Below are positions 54,087 through 63,628 of a DNA stretch of 64,000 nucleotides, piece by piece. Position numbers and translations under genes: made by a program. Below the pieces are notes generated by a model. That model was not told where the DNA came from, made no database searches, and saw only the letters and a program-made list of their open reading frames with translations. The DNA is from JACCTU01 sp963700495. GTDB taxonomy: Bacteria > Actinomycetota > Thermoleophilia > Gaiellales > Gaiellaceae. Where the stretch lies: assembly GCA_963700495.1 (NCBI GenBank), contig CAVOXT010000006.1, positions 496,001-560,000 of the forward strand. The letters run 5' to 3'. Position 1 is the first letter of the stretch. Every line of letters begins with the position of its first letter.

Positions 54087-56082
54087 ATGCGCGTCAGAGT
54101 CGTTGTCGCTCTCGGTGCCGTTGCGCTGGCAGCAGCCGTTCCGGCCGGAGCGCTGGGGGGTGGGTACTCGAACCTGCAGCCAAGTGCACGCAGTGCCGAC
54201 CTGAAAGAGCGCGTTCCGGTCACGGTCGTGTTCGTCGGCTTCAACCGGAACCAGGTCAACACAAACCAGTTCCTCGCCGGGTTGCCGAAGAGCTCCAGGC
54301 CGATCGTCCGCTCACGGTTGTTCTACGGCAACCTCGAAGAGCTCGGGCTCGACTACACGTACGACTACTCCGTGAAGTTCACGAGCGGCGCGTGGGACGC
54401 GTCGTTCTTCTCCGCGCTCAAGGGCCTCGCCAAGCCCGCCGCGCGCACGGCGTTCCAGGATCTCTACAACGAGCAGGACGGCACGCGCGACGTCGGCCAG
54501 AACAACTTCATCGACGCACCGACCGTCGAGAAGTGGCTGATCGACCACGCGCCTTTCGGCGTCAACACGCGCAACGACACGATCTTCTTCATCAACTGGT
54601 GGGGACGGTCGGACTTCATCGACCACGTCTACACGAAGATCGGTGAGCCGGACCCCGACACGGGCTACGACTTCGGCCTCAACCGCGACAGCCGCAAGAT
54701 CATCGCCTGGGGCGGCACGACGCCCGACGACGAGGAGACGGGTCTCGGCTCGCGCGGCGTCAACCGGGTCTGGTTCTTCGACCTCTCGGCCGGCCCCGAG
54801 GCCTGGGGCGGAAACTACGACATCACGAACGCCGACCTCGACGGCGACGACCAGCCCGACTACCGCATCCCGGTGGCGTGGGAGTACGCGGCGAACGGCT
54901 ACCGGTCACCGTCTGCACTTTCGAGCGACCTGAGCCTGGTCGCGCGGTACGCGGCGATCAATCTGCTGTTCACGTCGTCGCCGCTCTATCCGCCCTACCT
55001 CACGCCCGAGCTGCTGCCCAGCCGCATCAACCTCGACCTCAACACGTACGAGGGCTGGCCGGGCGTCAACGCGAGCGCGAAGTACCAGAAGCTCGACTAC
55101 CTGAAGAGCGAGGAGAGCGAGCTCTTCCCGATTCCGTTCTCGGCCGATGCGCAGGACCTGCCGTTCAGGGGGAAGGCGCAACGGTGCTACGAGCTCTGGC
55201 TCGCCGACGTTCCGTGCTACCCGAACCGGCCCGCCTATCCGGGCTTCGCCAACCTCTTCGTCTTCAACGCGCTCAACCTCGAGCGGGCGCTCGACGTCGA
55301 CGTCGGCACGAAGGACGACTCCGACGACGAGGACGACGGCGACCGCGGCGGAGATGACGACGACAAGCGGTTCAGCCGGTTGTACGAGGCACCGGGGTTC
55401 AACTACTGCGACGACCGACGAGCTCGCCGCGGACTTCCTCGGGTACGCCGACGACAACTGGGTCGACGGAACGCAGAGCTTCGTCTTCAGCTTCATCTCC
55501 CAGAGTGTCGTGGACCTGGGCTACGGCCTGACGACGACCCAGATCCACGAGTACGGCCACCACTTCGGGATGAGCCACCCGCACGACGGGTACGACCCGG
55601 CGACCGGGATCGACTACGAGCCGACCGGACCGTACTTCCTGGCGTGGGCCGGTGACGAGCACAACTCGATGATGAGCTACATCGACGTGAACTGGGACTT
55701 CAGCCAGTTCGACCGCGACAACGCGGCGCGGCACCAGGCCGCCGGCTACATCATCAACGCGAACGTCATCGCCGGACGGATCCTCGACAGCCGCAAGGCA
55801 GGTAACGCGCGTCATGACCTCGCCGACGCGGACGACGCGATCGGCGAGGCGAAGAAGGCAATCGCGAGGCACGACTACCCGAGCGCGTGGCGCTGGGCGA
55901 AGTCGGCCTACGAGAGCGTGCTGCGCGGCGCCGACCGTGCGGACGTCCGCGTCGAGCCGAGCTACAACGGCTGGGCGGTCCAGCCGAAGGTGAAGCAGAA
56001 GGACCGCGAAGGCCGCAACTCGATCGTCTCGTACGGCGGCTTCGACAAGATCGGGCCCGGGACGAAGCGCTCGATGCGCTAG
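54087..56082 (+). CDS. Secreted metzincin-type metalloprotease with acidic insert (one frameshift)
   Basis: About 664 residues. Residues 1-22 are a signal peptide (RVVVALGAVALAAAVPAGAL). A long N-terminal domain of unknown fold follows (VPVTVVFVGFNRNQVNTNQF), then an acidic spacer (DDSDDEDDGDRGGDDDDK, about residues 410-427), then the catalytic part with H487-E488-Y-G-H491-H-F-G494-M-S-H497 and a Met-turn NSMMSYIDV. The frame breaks between 55411 and 55417; removing one base gives CDTDELAADFLGY. The acidic spacer may bind calcium. I do not recognise the N-terminal domain. GGGGAGAG precedes the start and a good terminator follows. Confidence 0.82.
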
Positions 56083-56103
56083 CCCCCGGCTCGAAGCTCC
56101 GAG

Positions 56104-56130
56104 CGAAGGGCCCCAAATCGGGGCCCTTCG
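56104..56130 (+). terminator. Rho-independent terminator of the metalloprotease gene
   Basis: A perfect 11-bp stem (CGAAGGGCCCC, 56104-56114, with GGGGCCCTTCG, 56120-56130) with a 5-base loop is followed by TTTCC. It lies 22 bases after the stop. Confidence 0.88.
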
Positions 56131-56157
56131 TTTCCTCTGGACGAGAAGGAGGATCGC

Positions 56158-56733
56158 GTGGGCAGGATTGTCGTCACGGAGTTCATGTCGCTGGACGGCG
56201 TCATCGAGGCCCCTGGCGGAGGCGAGAGCTTCAAGCACGGAGGCTGGAGCTTCGAGATCAGCCGCGGAGATGAGGGCGACAAGTTCAAGCTCGACGAAAC
56301 GCTCTCGGCCGAGGCCCTGCTGCTCGGGCGGGTGACCTACGAGGGCTTTGCAGCGGCCTGGCCGTCCAGGGACGGCGAGTTCGCAGACAAGTTCAACAGC
56401 ATGCCGAAGTACGTCGTCTCCTCGACCCTGCAGGACCCCGAGTGGAACAACTCGACGGTGCTGAACGGCGACGTCGCAGAGGAGGTCGCCAGGCTGAAGC
56501 AGGAGCAGGACGGCGACATCGTGGTCCACGGCAGCCCTCAGCTCGTGCAGACGCTCGTCGAGCACGACCTCGTCGACGAGCTTCGACTGATGGTGTTCCC
56601 GGTCGTGCTGGGAAGCGGAAAGCGCCTCTTCGGCGAGACGAGCGACAAGAAGTCTCTCCGTCTCGTGGACTCGAAGATCGTCGGAGACGGTGTGGCGATC
56701 CTCGTCTACCAGCCGGCGAGCGGCGAAGCGTAG
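56158..56733 (+). CDS. Dihydrofolate reductase-like (RibD C-terminal) protein 2
   Basis: A 191-residue protein from GTG 56158 behind GAAGGAGG. It starts RIVVTEFMSLDGVIEAPGGG, contains LLLGRVTYEGFAAAWPSRDG, YVVSSTLQDPEWNNSTVLNG, IVVHGSPQLVQTLVEHDLVD and the end VFPVVLGSGKRLFGE. This is the common YyaP/YwjB-like RibD_C group. The substrate is unknown. It is convergent with rhaB. Confidence 0.92.
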   Translation: MGRIVVTEFMSLDGVIEAPGGGESFKHGGWSFEISRGDEGDKFKLDETLSAEALLLGRVTYEGFAAAWPSRDGEFADKFNSMPKYVVSSTLQDPEWNNSTVLNGDVAEEVARLKQEQDGDIVVHGSPQLVQTLVEHDLVDELRLMVFPVVLGSGKRLFGETSDKKSLRLVDSKIVGDGVAILVYQPASGEA

Positions 56734-56749
56734 GCTTCCTGAGCGCCGA

Positions 56750-58082
56750 TCAGCCGGCGATCGCGGACTCGGCGGCGACCCACGCACGGGCGTTGCCGAG
56801 AGACGAGAACCGGCCGAGAGACAGACCTTGAAGGAGTGCGTTCCCGAGCACTGCCGCTTCGACCGCTCCGGCGACGACTCGAGTGCCGCTCGCGTCCTCG
56901 GAGCGCCCGCATCACCGTAGGTGACGCTGCGCCGCCGCCGACAACCGCAAGCTCTCCGACCGGCTGGATTGCCCGCAGCTCGTCGACGACCGACGCGACG
57001 CCCAGAGCGACCGAATGCACGATCGACGACACCACCGCGGCTCGAGGCGCGTCCGCCGAGAGCCCTGCGGCTGCCCGTACCTCGTGGTCCATGCTGGCCG
57101 GGGTGAGGAAGCGGTCTTCAAGGACGTCGAAGATGCGAGCGGAGGGATCGCCGGGCTCGACGAGCTCGAGCAGCTCGCGCGCAGTCGTGTCGCTCCACTC
57201 GGCTGCGCAGCGCTCGAGCAGCCAGAAGCCCGGCACGTTCTTCAGGAAGCGATAGCCGCCGGTCGCGCCCGGCTCGTTCGAGAAGTTGGCCGCGCGGGCG
57301 GTCTCGGACGTGTCGGCTTCCGGTCGCTCGACGCCGACGAGGAACCAGGTACCGGCGGAGACGAATCCGCGGCCGCCCGGTCCCAGTGGACTCGCAGCGA
57401 CCGCGCACGCCGTGTCATGTGCGGCGACGAGATGGACCGGCACGCCTCGGTACTCGCCGAGCAACCGACCCGCGGGCTCGACGGCCGGGAGGACGGCGGG
57501 TGAGACGCCGACGGCCTCGGCCAGATCGCTCGCCCAGTCATCCATCGCGACGTCGAGCAGCCCGGTCGTCCCGGCGTTCGAGTGCTCGCCGACTGCCGCG
57601 CCGGTGAGCTCATACGCAACGAGCTCCGGCAGCATCAGCAGCTGCGCCGCACGCTCGAGTTCGGCACGGTCGTGCGCGGCGAGCTGGAAGATGGTGTTGA
57701 TCGGCATGAGCTGCACACCCGTGCGCCGGTAGAGCTCGGCCTCGCCGAGCGCCCGCGCAACGTCGCGCCAGCGCTCGGTGCGCGGGCTCCGGTAGCTATG
57801 CGGATCGGAGAGCAGCCGCCCGTGTTCGTCGAGCAGGCCGTAGTCGACAGCCCAGCCGTCGACGCCGATGGACGCCAGGCGTCCACTCCGAAGCGCGCGC
57901 TCGAGCCCGAGGCGAACGTTCTCGAGGAGCTCGCCCCATCGCCATCGCATCGAGCCGTCGGGACGCATCTCCGGGCCGTGGCGCCACCGGTGGACGACTT
58001 CGACCTCCGGCGTCGCTGCATCGAGGTCGACGACGGCGACACGAACCGAGGTCGCGCCCATGTCGACCGCCGCCACACGCAT
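56750..58082 (-). CDS. rhaB: Rhamnulokinase (FGGY family), one frameshift
   Basis: About 443 residues. The ATP-binding start VAAVDMGATSVRVAVVDLDA and IGVDGWAVDYGLLDEHGRLL are typical of rhamnulokinase. HDTACAVAASPLG, GFVSAGTWFLVGVERPEADT and FLKNVPGFWLLERCAAEW (RhaB-specific) follow, and ELAVVGGGAASPTVMRALED is the C-terminal nucleotide site. The frame breaks at the GG at 56900-56901; removing one base restores the C-terminus, which ends at 56750. It phosphorylates L-rhamnulose. It starts 2 bases after the rhamnose isomerase stop, so the two form an operon. Confidence 0.92.
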
Positions 58083-58084
58083 GC

Positions 58085-59307
58085 CTACAGCCCGGTCGCG
58101 ACGTGCCCTGTGCCGCGCGCCTTGACGGCGGCGTCGCGGTAGCCGCTGCGCCGGTACGCGGTCAAGGGGTAGAGGGCGGCGCCGTTCCGCCGGCGTGCCT
58201 CCGCCACGAGCGGCCTGACGTCGGCGCGGTACGCGGCATGGAGGATCTCCGCGGCGAGCGCCGGGTCGTCCCCCTCCTGCGCCGCGGCAAGCGACGAGCG
58301 ATCGACGCACGACGCCAGCGCAAGCGTGTGCTGAATGGCGTCCGTGGCCTGCGCGAGATCCTCGATCGGATCCTTGAGGTTGTTGCTCTGATCGATCATG
58401 TACGCCAGCGCCGGCATCACGCCGCCTCCGTGCTCCAGGAGCTCGAGCATCACGAGGAAGAGCTCGAACGGGCGGATCGAGCCGACGGTGAGATCGTCGT
58501 CGCCGTACTTCGAGTCGTTGAAGTGGAACCCGCCGAGCCGTCCGGTCATCGCGAGGCGCGAGACGACCTGCTCGATGTTCGTGTTCGGAAGATGGTGTCC
58601 GAGGTCGACGAGGCATCGCGTCTGGGTCCCGCCGCCTGCGCCAGAAGCAACGACGAGCCCCAGTCGGAGACCACGGTCGAGTAGAGCGAGGGCTCGTACG
58701 GCTTGTGCTCGGTGAAGAGCATCCAGCCCTCGGGGAGCGCATCGTGGATCCGGCGCAGGCAGTCGGCGACGCGGTCGAACTGAGCGGGAAGCTCGCCTGG
58801 CCTGGATGGTTCGTACCGTCCCCGAGCCAGACGCTGAGCGCGGAAGAGCCGAGCTGCTTGCCGAGCTCGACGACGTGGAGGTTGTGCTCGACGGCGGCCT
58901 CGCGAACCGCTTCGTCGGCGGCAGCCATCGAGCCGAACTTGTAGGGACCGCCCCGTCGCCCGTCGTCGACGGGTTGTCCTGGAACGTGTTCGAGTTCATC
59001 GCGTCGAAGCCGAGGCCCAGCGACTCGGCGTACTGGCGCGGGCCGGAACGTCGTCCGGCTCGTCCCACGGCACGTGAAGGCTGACCGTTCGGTTCGCGCC
59101 CGTGAGGGCGTTCAGCGTCGCGACGTCGTCGAGCTTCTCCTCGATCGTCCGGGGCTCGCCGCCGCCCGGAAAGCGCCCGAAGCGGGTGCCGCCGGTGCCG
59201 AGCGCCCACGAGGGAGCGGCGACGCTGAAGCGGCGCACCTCCTCGTTCGTGACGAGCCGGACCGTGTCGGCCGGGCCGATCGGAGTCAGTGTCCCGGTCG
59301 ACTTCAT
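58085..59307 (-). CDS. rhaI: L-rhamnose isomerase (TIM barrel), several frameshifts
   Basis: About 385-405 residues when joined. The start region is SWALGTGGTRFGRFPGGGEP, RTIEEKLDDVATLNALTGAN, HVPWDEPDD. The middle is FDAMNSNTFQDNPSTTGDGA and SALSVWLGDGTNHPGQASF. The end is RCLVDLGHHLPNTNIEQVVS, GGFHFNDSKYGDDDLTVGSI and YMIDQSNNLKDPIEDL, which carry the metal-binding Asp, His and Glu positions of this isomerase. At least four breaks lie between 58600 and 59060. The start is uncertain: ATG 59307 overlaps a 5'-nucleotidase remnant, and GTG 59238 is an alternative. It converts L-rhamnose to L-rhamnulose and is coupled to rhaB. Confidence 0.85.
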
Positions 59308-59455
59308 GTACGGCGGCGGCGACGGCTACACCGTCTTCGCCGCGGGCACGAACGTCGCGCAGCCGGGCGACGACCTGCTCCAGGTCACGATCGACTACAT
59401 CACGGCGAACTCGCCGGTCGATCCGGTCGTCGACGGGCGGATTGTCGGGCCGTAG
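59288..59455 (+). pseudogene. C-terminal remnant of a 5'-nucleotidase
   Basis: About 55 codons in frame, from near 59288 to the TAG at 59453-59455: VSVPVDFMYGGGDGYTVFAA, GTNVAQPGDDLLQVTIDYI, SPVDPVVDGRIVGP. This is the end of the 5'-nucleotidase C-terminal domain, including the (G)GGDGY/FTVF substrate loop. The rest of the roughly 550-residue enzyme is absent, replaced by the opposite-strand rhamnose isomerase gene. A hairpin terminator still follows it at 59481. Confidence 0.7.
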
Positions 59456-59480
59456 ACGACCCCGTCGTCTCGGATCTCAC

Positions 59481-59509
59481 GAGGGCCGGCCCGATAGGGG
59501 CCGGCCCTC
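59481..59509. terminator. Bidirectional hairpin terminator
   Basis: GAGGGCCGGCCC (59481-59492) pairs perfectly with GGGCCGGCCCTC (59498-59509) around a 5-base loop. It lies between the nucleotidase remnant and the stop of the DUF47 gene at 59516. It has no strong T-run. Confidence 0.7.
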
Positions 59510-59515
59510 GCCTCG

Positions 59516-60133
59516 TCAGCTCTGCTTGAGCACTGAGTACCAGACGCGTTCAGCGACCTCGCGCAGGTCGTCGCCGGTGCGGGCGAGGCGGCGGTACAAC
59601 TCGCGTTTTGCCCCCACTTCGCGCAGGTCGTCGACTGCGATCAGGGCGGACATCGCCCGCCGATAGACGTGCTCGAGCCGGCTCTGACTCTTTGCAGCCC
59701 TGGTGGCGGCCTCCGTGGCGAGCGCGCCGCCGTCCCGGCCGAGAGCGGCGAACCCATCCGCGAGATCGCGCACTCCTTCGGCGAGCTCGGCCGCCATCTC
59801 GGCGATCGCGGCGTCGGGCGCCGTCTGCATCACTTCTGCCTCACGCACGGCGTTCTTCGCGTTGGTCAGAACCCGGTCGACACCGCGTGAAAGCTCGAAG
59901 AGATCCTCCGGCTCCAGCGGCGTCATGAAGGCTGCGGTCAGAGCGGCGCGCAGATCGCGCTTGCAGTCATCGGCGCGGTGCTCACATTCGCGCAGCCGTT
60001 CGACCGCCGTCGCATCGCCGTCCGCCCAGGCAACGAACGCCTGCATTCCCTCGAGCGTGATCGCGATCTGCTCGCCGAGCATCCCGAGCACATCGGGCGT
60101 CTCCGGCAAGAACCAGCGGTAACGTCGTCTCAT
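59516..60133 (-). CDS. DUF47/PhoU-like Pit accessory protein
   Basis: A 205-residue all-helical protein with the DUF47 blocks: FLPETPDVLGMLGEQIAITL, ECEHRADDCKRDLRAALTAA, FMTPLEPEDLFELSRGVDRV (the metal-site EDxxxLxxxxD pattern) and LREVAERVWYSVLKQS. Its ATG overlaps the transporter stop (ATGA), giving tight translational coupling. DUF47 proteins resemble PhoU and modulate low-affinity phosphate transport. It is cytoplasmic. Confidence 0.92.
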   Translation of the reverse strand: MRRRYRWFLPETPDVLGMLGEQIAITLEGMQAFVAWADGDATAVERLRECEHRADDCKRDLRAALTAAFMTPLEPEDLFELSRGVDRVLTNAKNAVREAEVMQTAPDAAIAEMAAELAEGVRDLADGFAALGRDGGALATEAATRAAKSQSRLEHVYRRAMSALIAVDDLREVGAKRELYRRLARTGDDLREVAERVWYSVLKQS

Positions 60134-61134
60134 CCGAGCGCCTCCCAGGCGCCGACGATAACCACCCCGAGGGCAGCGGCGGCGGGCAGCGTCAGCACCC
60201 AGGCAAGAGTCATCGAGCGGACGACCGCCCAGCGGACGTGCCGCCAGCGCCGCCGCCCCGCGCCGACTCCGACCACCGAGGAGGCGACGACTTGGGTCGT
60301 CGACACCGGGGCGCCTACGTACGAAGAGGCGAGGATCACGGCGGTCGCGCCGGTCTGGCTCGCGAGCGCGTCGATCGCGCGCAGCCGGAAGATCCGGCGG
60401 CCGACGGTGTGCACGATCCGCCAGCCACCCAGCAGCGTGCCGACCGTCAGCGCCGCGCCGCATCCGAGCTTCGCCCACAGTGGCACGGTGAACGTCTGCA
60501 GTCGGCCGTCCGCGAGCAAGAGCGCCGCGATCACACCCATCGCCTTCTGCGCGTCGTTGGCACCGTGGCTGAAGGAGAGTGCAGCCGACATGCCCCACTC
60601 GCCTAGCCTGACCGGCCCCCGGATGCGCCGCGTCGCCCGGCGCAACAACAGCTGATTGAGCCGCACGAGGGCGACTCCGAACACAAGCCCGATCACCGGT
60701 GACAGGGCGAGCGCAATCAGGACGCCGAAGACGCCCACCGGCTTCCACCCCTCCAGCCCTCCCCACTGCACGGCGTCGAGCCCCGCCGCGGCGACTGCCG
60801 ATCCGACGAGCCCACCGACGAGGGCGTGGCCCGAGCTCGAGGGCAACCCACGCCACCACGTGAGGAGGTTCCAGAGCGTGGCGGCGAGGACGCCCGAACC
60901 GATCACCGCTACGGCGTCCGCGCCCGAGACCGTCACGATCCCGGCGATCGTGTCTGCGACGGCGGTTCCCACGAGCAGGGCACCGAGCATGTTGAAGACC
61001 GCCGAGAGCACAGCCGCCTGCCCCGGCCGCGCGCCTCGCGTCGCAACGAGAGTCGCGATGGCGTTCGCCGCGTCGTGGAACCCGTTCGTGAGCGCGAACA
61101 CAAGCGAGAACGAAACCGCCAGCCACAGGGCCAT
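60130..61134 (-). CDS. pit: PiT-family inorganic phosphate transporter
   Basis: A 334-residue protein with about 10 transmembrane helices. The duplicated PiT signature appears as TNGFHDAANAIATLVATR (residues 16-33) and, near the C-terminal half, FSHGANDAQKAMGVIAALLL. Further helices follow (STTQVVASSVVGVGAG, LAWVLTLPAAAALGVVIVGA). It imports phosphate, probably as a metal-phosphate complex with protons. It is coupled to the downstream DUF47 accessory gene. Confidence 0.95.
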   Translation of the reverse strand: MALWLAVSFSLVFALTNGFHDAANAIATLVATRGARPGQAAVLSAVFNMLGALLVGTAVADTIAGIVTVSGADAVAVIGSGVLAATLWNLLTWWRGLPSSSGHALVGGLVGSAVAAAGLDAVQWGGLEGWKPVGVFGVLIALALSPVIGLVFGVALVRLNQLLLRRATRRIRGPVRLGEWGMSAALSFSHGANDAQKAMGVIAALLLADGRLQTFTVPLWAKLGCGAALTVGTLLGGWRIVHTVGRRIFRLRAIDALASQTGATAVILASSYVGAPVSTTQVVASSVVGVGAGRRRWRHVRWAVVRSMTLAWVLTLPAAAALGVVIVGAWEALG

Positions 61135-61278
61135 TCACCATCATGCGCTTTCAGGCCGTGCCACCGGAGCGAGGTCGAAGCTGCTCCTACTGCTGCCGCT
61201 CGAGGAAGGCGTCGTGAGCGGCATCCGTCGAGACGCGGATCGCCGATCAGTGGGAGACCGGATGGCTGTCGCAAGCCT

Positions 61279-61301
61279 CGGTGCGACCATCGGTCGCACC
61301 G
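61279..61301 (+). promoter_or_regulatory. Perfect hairpin before the YbaK-like gene
   Basis: CGGTGCGACC (61279-61288) and GGTCGCACCG (61292-61301) form a 10-bp stem with a 3-base loop, 23 bases before the GTG. It may be an operator or an RNA hairpin that affects translation. No other gene is seen in 61135-61324. Confidence 0.45.
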
Positions 61302-61324
61302 AAAGGAAGAGAGGTGAAGAAGCC

Positions 61325-61804
61325 GTGACTGTCACGAATGACCTGAGGCAGGAGCTCGAGCGGGCAGGGTTCGATTACGACGTGATCGACCATCGACGCA
61401 CCGAGACGGCCCGCGACGAGGCAGACGCGATCGGCGTGCCGCCCGAGGCAGTGGCGAAGACGATCGTGCTCACCACTGAAGTGGGCTACGTGCGGGCGGT
61501 CATCTCGGCGTCGACGCATCTCGACCTGCGCAAGGTGCGGCAGGTGCTCGGCGACAAGCACGCGCAACTCGCGAGCGAAGCCGAGCTCGCCATGGCGTAC
61601 CCGATGTACGAACTCGGCGCCGTTCCGCCGTTCGGGCTCCCCGCCGGTGACCGACTGCTGTTCGACCGGCCGCTCGCGCGGCGCGACTCCGTGGTGTTCG
61701 AGGCGGGCTCGCACAACGAATCCCTGCGGATGAAGACGGCCGACCTCTTGGCTCTCAGCAGCGCAGAAGTCGCAGACATCGCCGCGAACGACGTCGGCGA
61801 ATGA
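61325..61804 (+). CDS. YbaK/EbsC-type aminoacyl-tRNA deacylase
   Basis: A 159-residue protein from GTG 61325. It has the YbaK/ProX fold: YDVIDHRRTETARDEADAIG, PPEAVAKTIVLTTEVGYVRA (the catalytic lysine is in AKTIVL), ASEAELAMAYPMYELGAVPP FG and ESLRMKTADLLALS. These proteins remove mis-charged amino acids from tRNA, for example Cys or Ala from tRNA-Pro. Which tRNA is edited cannot be told. No other translation gene is adjacent. Confidence 0.9.
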   Translation: MTVTNDLRQELERAGFDYDVIDHRRTETARDEADAIGVPPEAVAKTIVLTTEVGYVRAVISASTHLDLRKVRQVLGDKHAQLASEAELAMAYPMYELGAVPPFGLPAGDRLLFDRPLARRDSVVFEAGSHNESLRMKTADLLALSSAEVADIAANDVGE

Positions 61805-61988
61805 ACCGCAAGCTCCGGCGGTACGTGCTCGACCACGTCGGGCCGACCGTCGGCGCCTTTCGCCGACTCTCAGCTCCGAGTTCTCAGGCCTGGGGTAGCC
61901 TTGTCACGCCGATGAAGAGCACGTCGCGGCCGCCGATGCGCAGGCGAGTTAGCCTGGTGGCCATGGCTGCCCGATCGCGGCGACCAGC

Positions 61989-63627
61989 ATGAGCGACCTG
62001 ATCCGGGAGGACGTCACCCCGCTGCCGGACCTGCTGCACGGGCGCTCGCACACGGGCCCGGTCCGAGAGCGCCGACCTGTCTACGTCGACTTGCTCCCGC
62101 CGTGCAACGCCGGCTGCCCTGCCGGCGAGAACATCCAGGCCTGGCTGTCGCACACCGAGGCGGGCCGGCACGAGCAGGCGTGGCGTGAGCTCGTCGCGGA
62201 CAATCCATTGCCCGCGATCCACGGGCGGGTCTGCTACCACCCGTGCGAGAGCGTCTGCAACCGAGCAAACCTGGACAGCGCCGTCTCGATCCACTCGGTC
62301 GAGCGGTTCCTGGGGGACCTCGCGTTGGAACAGGAGTGGCTCTTCGACCCGCCACCGGTGCGCAGCGGCAAGCGGGTGCTGGTGATCGGCGCCGGCCCGA
62401 GCGGGCTATCGGCCGCCTACCACCTCGCCCGGATTGGCCACGAGGTGGAGATCCGAGACGCGGGCGGGGAGCCGGGCGGAATGATGCGTTACGGCATCCC
62501 GTCCTACCGCCTGCCACGCGACGTGCTCGACGGCGAGGTCAACCGGATCGCGTCACTGGGCGTGCGGATGACCTGCAACCACCGGGTCGAGGACCTCGTC
62601 GCCGAGCGGCAGGAGGGCGGCTTCGACGCCGTCTTCGTCGCGGTCGGCGCCCACCTGTCCAAGCGGGTCGAGATCCCGGCCCGGGATGCCGGACCGATCG
62701 TGGATGCATTGTCGTTCCTGCGCAGCGTCGCCTCCGGCGAACGGCCGGCGATCGGCCGCCGCGTGGCGGTCTACGGCGGCGGCAACACCGCGATGGACGC
62801 CGCCCGGGTCGCCCGCCGGCTCGGTGCGGACGAAACACTGATCGTCTACCGGCCGAACCCGCGAGCAGATGCCGGCCCATGAGGAGGAGGCCGAGGACGC
62901 CGAGCGGGAAGGCGTGCGGATCAACTGGCTGCGGACGATCACGGCCTTCGACGGCCCCGACCTGCAGATCGAGGTGATGGAGCTCGACGAGTCCGGCTAC
63001 CCGCAGCCGACCGGGCAGTTCGAGACGCTCGCCGCCGACACCGTGATCCTGGCGCTCGGCCAGGAGACCGACACCGCGTTCCTGCGCGAGGTGCCCGGGG
63101 TGGAGTTCGAGCGCGACGGGACCGTGAAGGTGTCGACGTCGTTCCAGACAGGATGCCCCGACGTGTTCGCAGGCGGGGACATGGTGCCGAGCGAGCGCAC
63201 CGTGACTATCGGTGTGGGCCACGGCAAGAAGGCCGCCCGTCACATCGACGCCTGGCTGCGAAGCGCCGCGGCCGTGAGCCCCGCGAAGCACGAACTGGCG
63301 TCGTTCGACAAGCTGCACCTCTGGTACTTCGGCGACGCCGCCCGCCGGCAGCAGCCCGAGCTCGCGCCCGAGGAGCGGGTCGCGGACTTCGGCGAGGTGG
63401 TCGGCGGACTCACCGCCGAGGAAGCGGTCTACGAGGCGGGCAGGTGTCTGTCGTGCGGCAACTGCTTCGAGTGCGACGGCTGTCTGGGTGCCTGCCCCGA
63501 GGACGCCGTGATCAAGCTGGGCGAGGGGCACCGCTACGAGTTCGACTACGACCGCTGCACCGGCTGCGGAGCGTGCTTCGAGCAGTGCCCGGTGCACGCG
63601 ATCGAGATGGTCGCGGAGCGCGACTGA
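61989..63627 (+). CDS. GltD-like NAD(P)H:FAD oxidoreductase fused to 2[4Fe-4S] ferredoxin (one frameshift)
   Basis: About 545 residues. The N-terminal Fe-S domain has C39-x3-C43 and C82-x3-C86-x3-C90 (CNAGCP, CYHPCESVC). FAD binding is G134-A-G-P-S-G, and the NADPH site is VAVYGGGNTAMDAARVARRL. The C-terminus adds two ferredoxin clusters: CLSCGNCFECDGCLGACPED and CTGCGACFEQCPVHAI. The frame breaks at the CC at 62853-62854; removing one C joins IVYRRTREQ to MPAHEEEAED. The next gene is pyruvate:ferredoxin oxidoreductase, one base away, so this protein probably passes electrons between PFOR and NAD(P)H. Confidence 0.88.
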
Positions 63628-63628
63628 G

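Noticed and set aside
61801..61992. A 63-codon frame overlapping the YbaK stop
   Set aside because: Low-complexity Arg/Ser/Pro sequence, no ribosome-binding site suited to it, and it overlaps the start of the next real gene.
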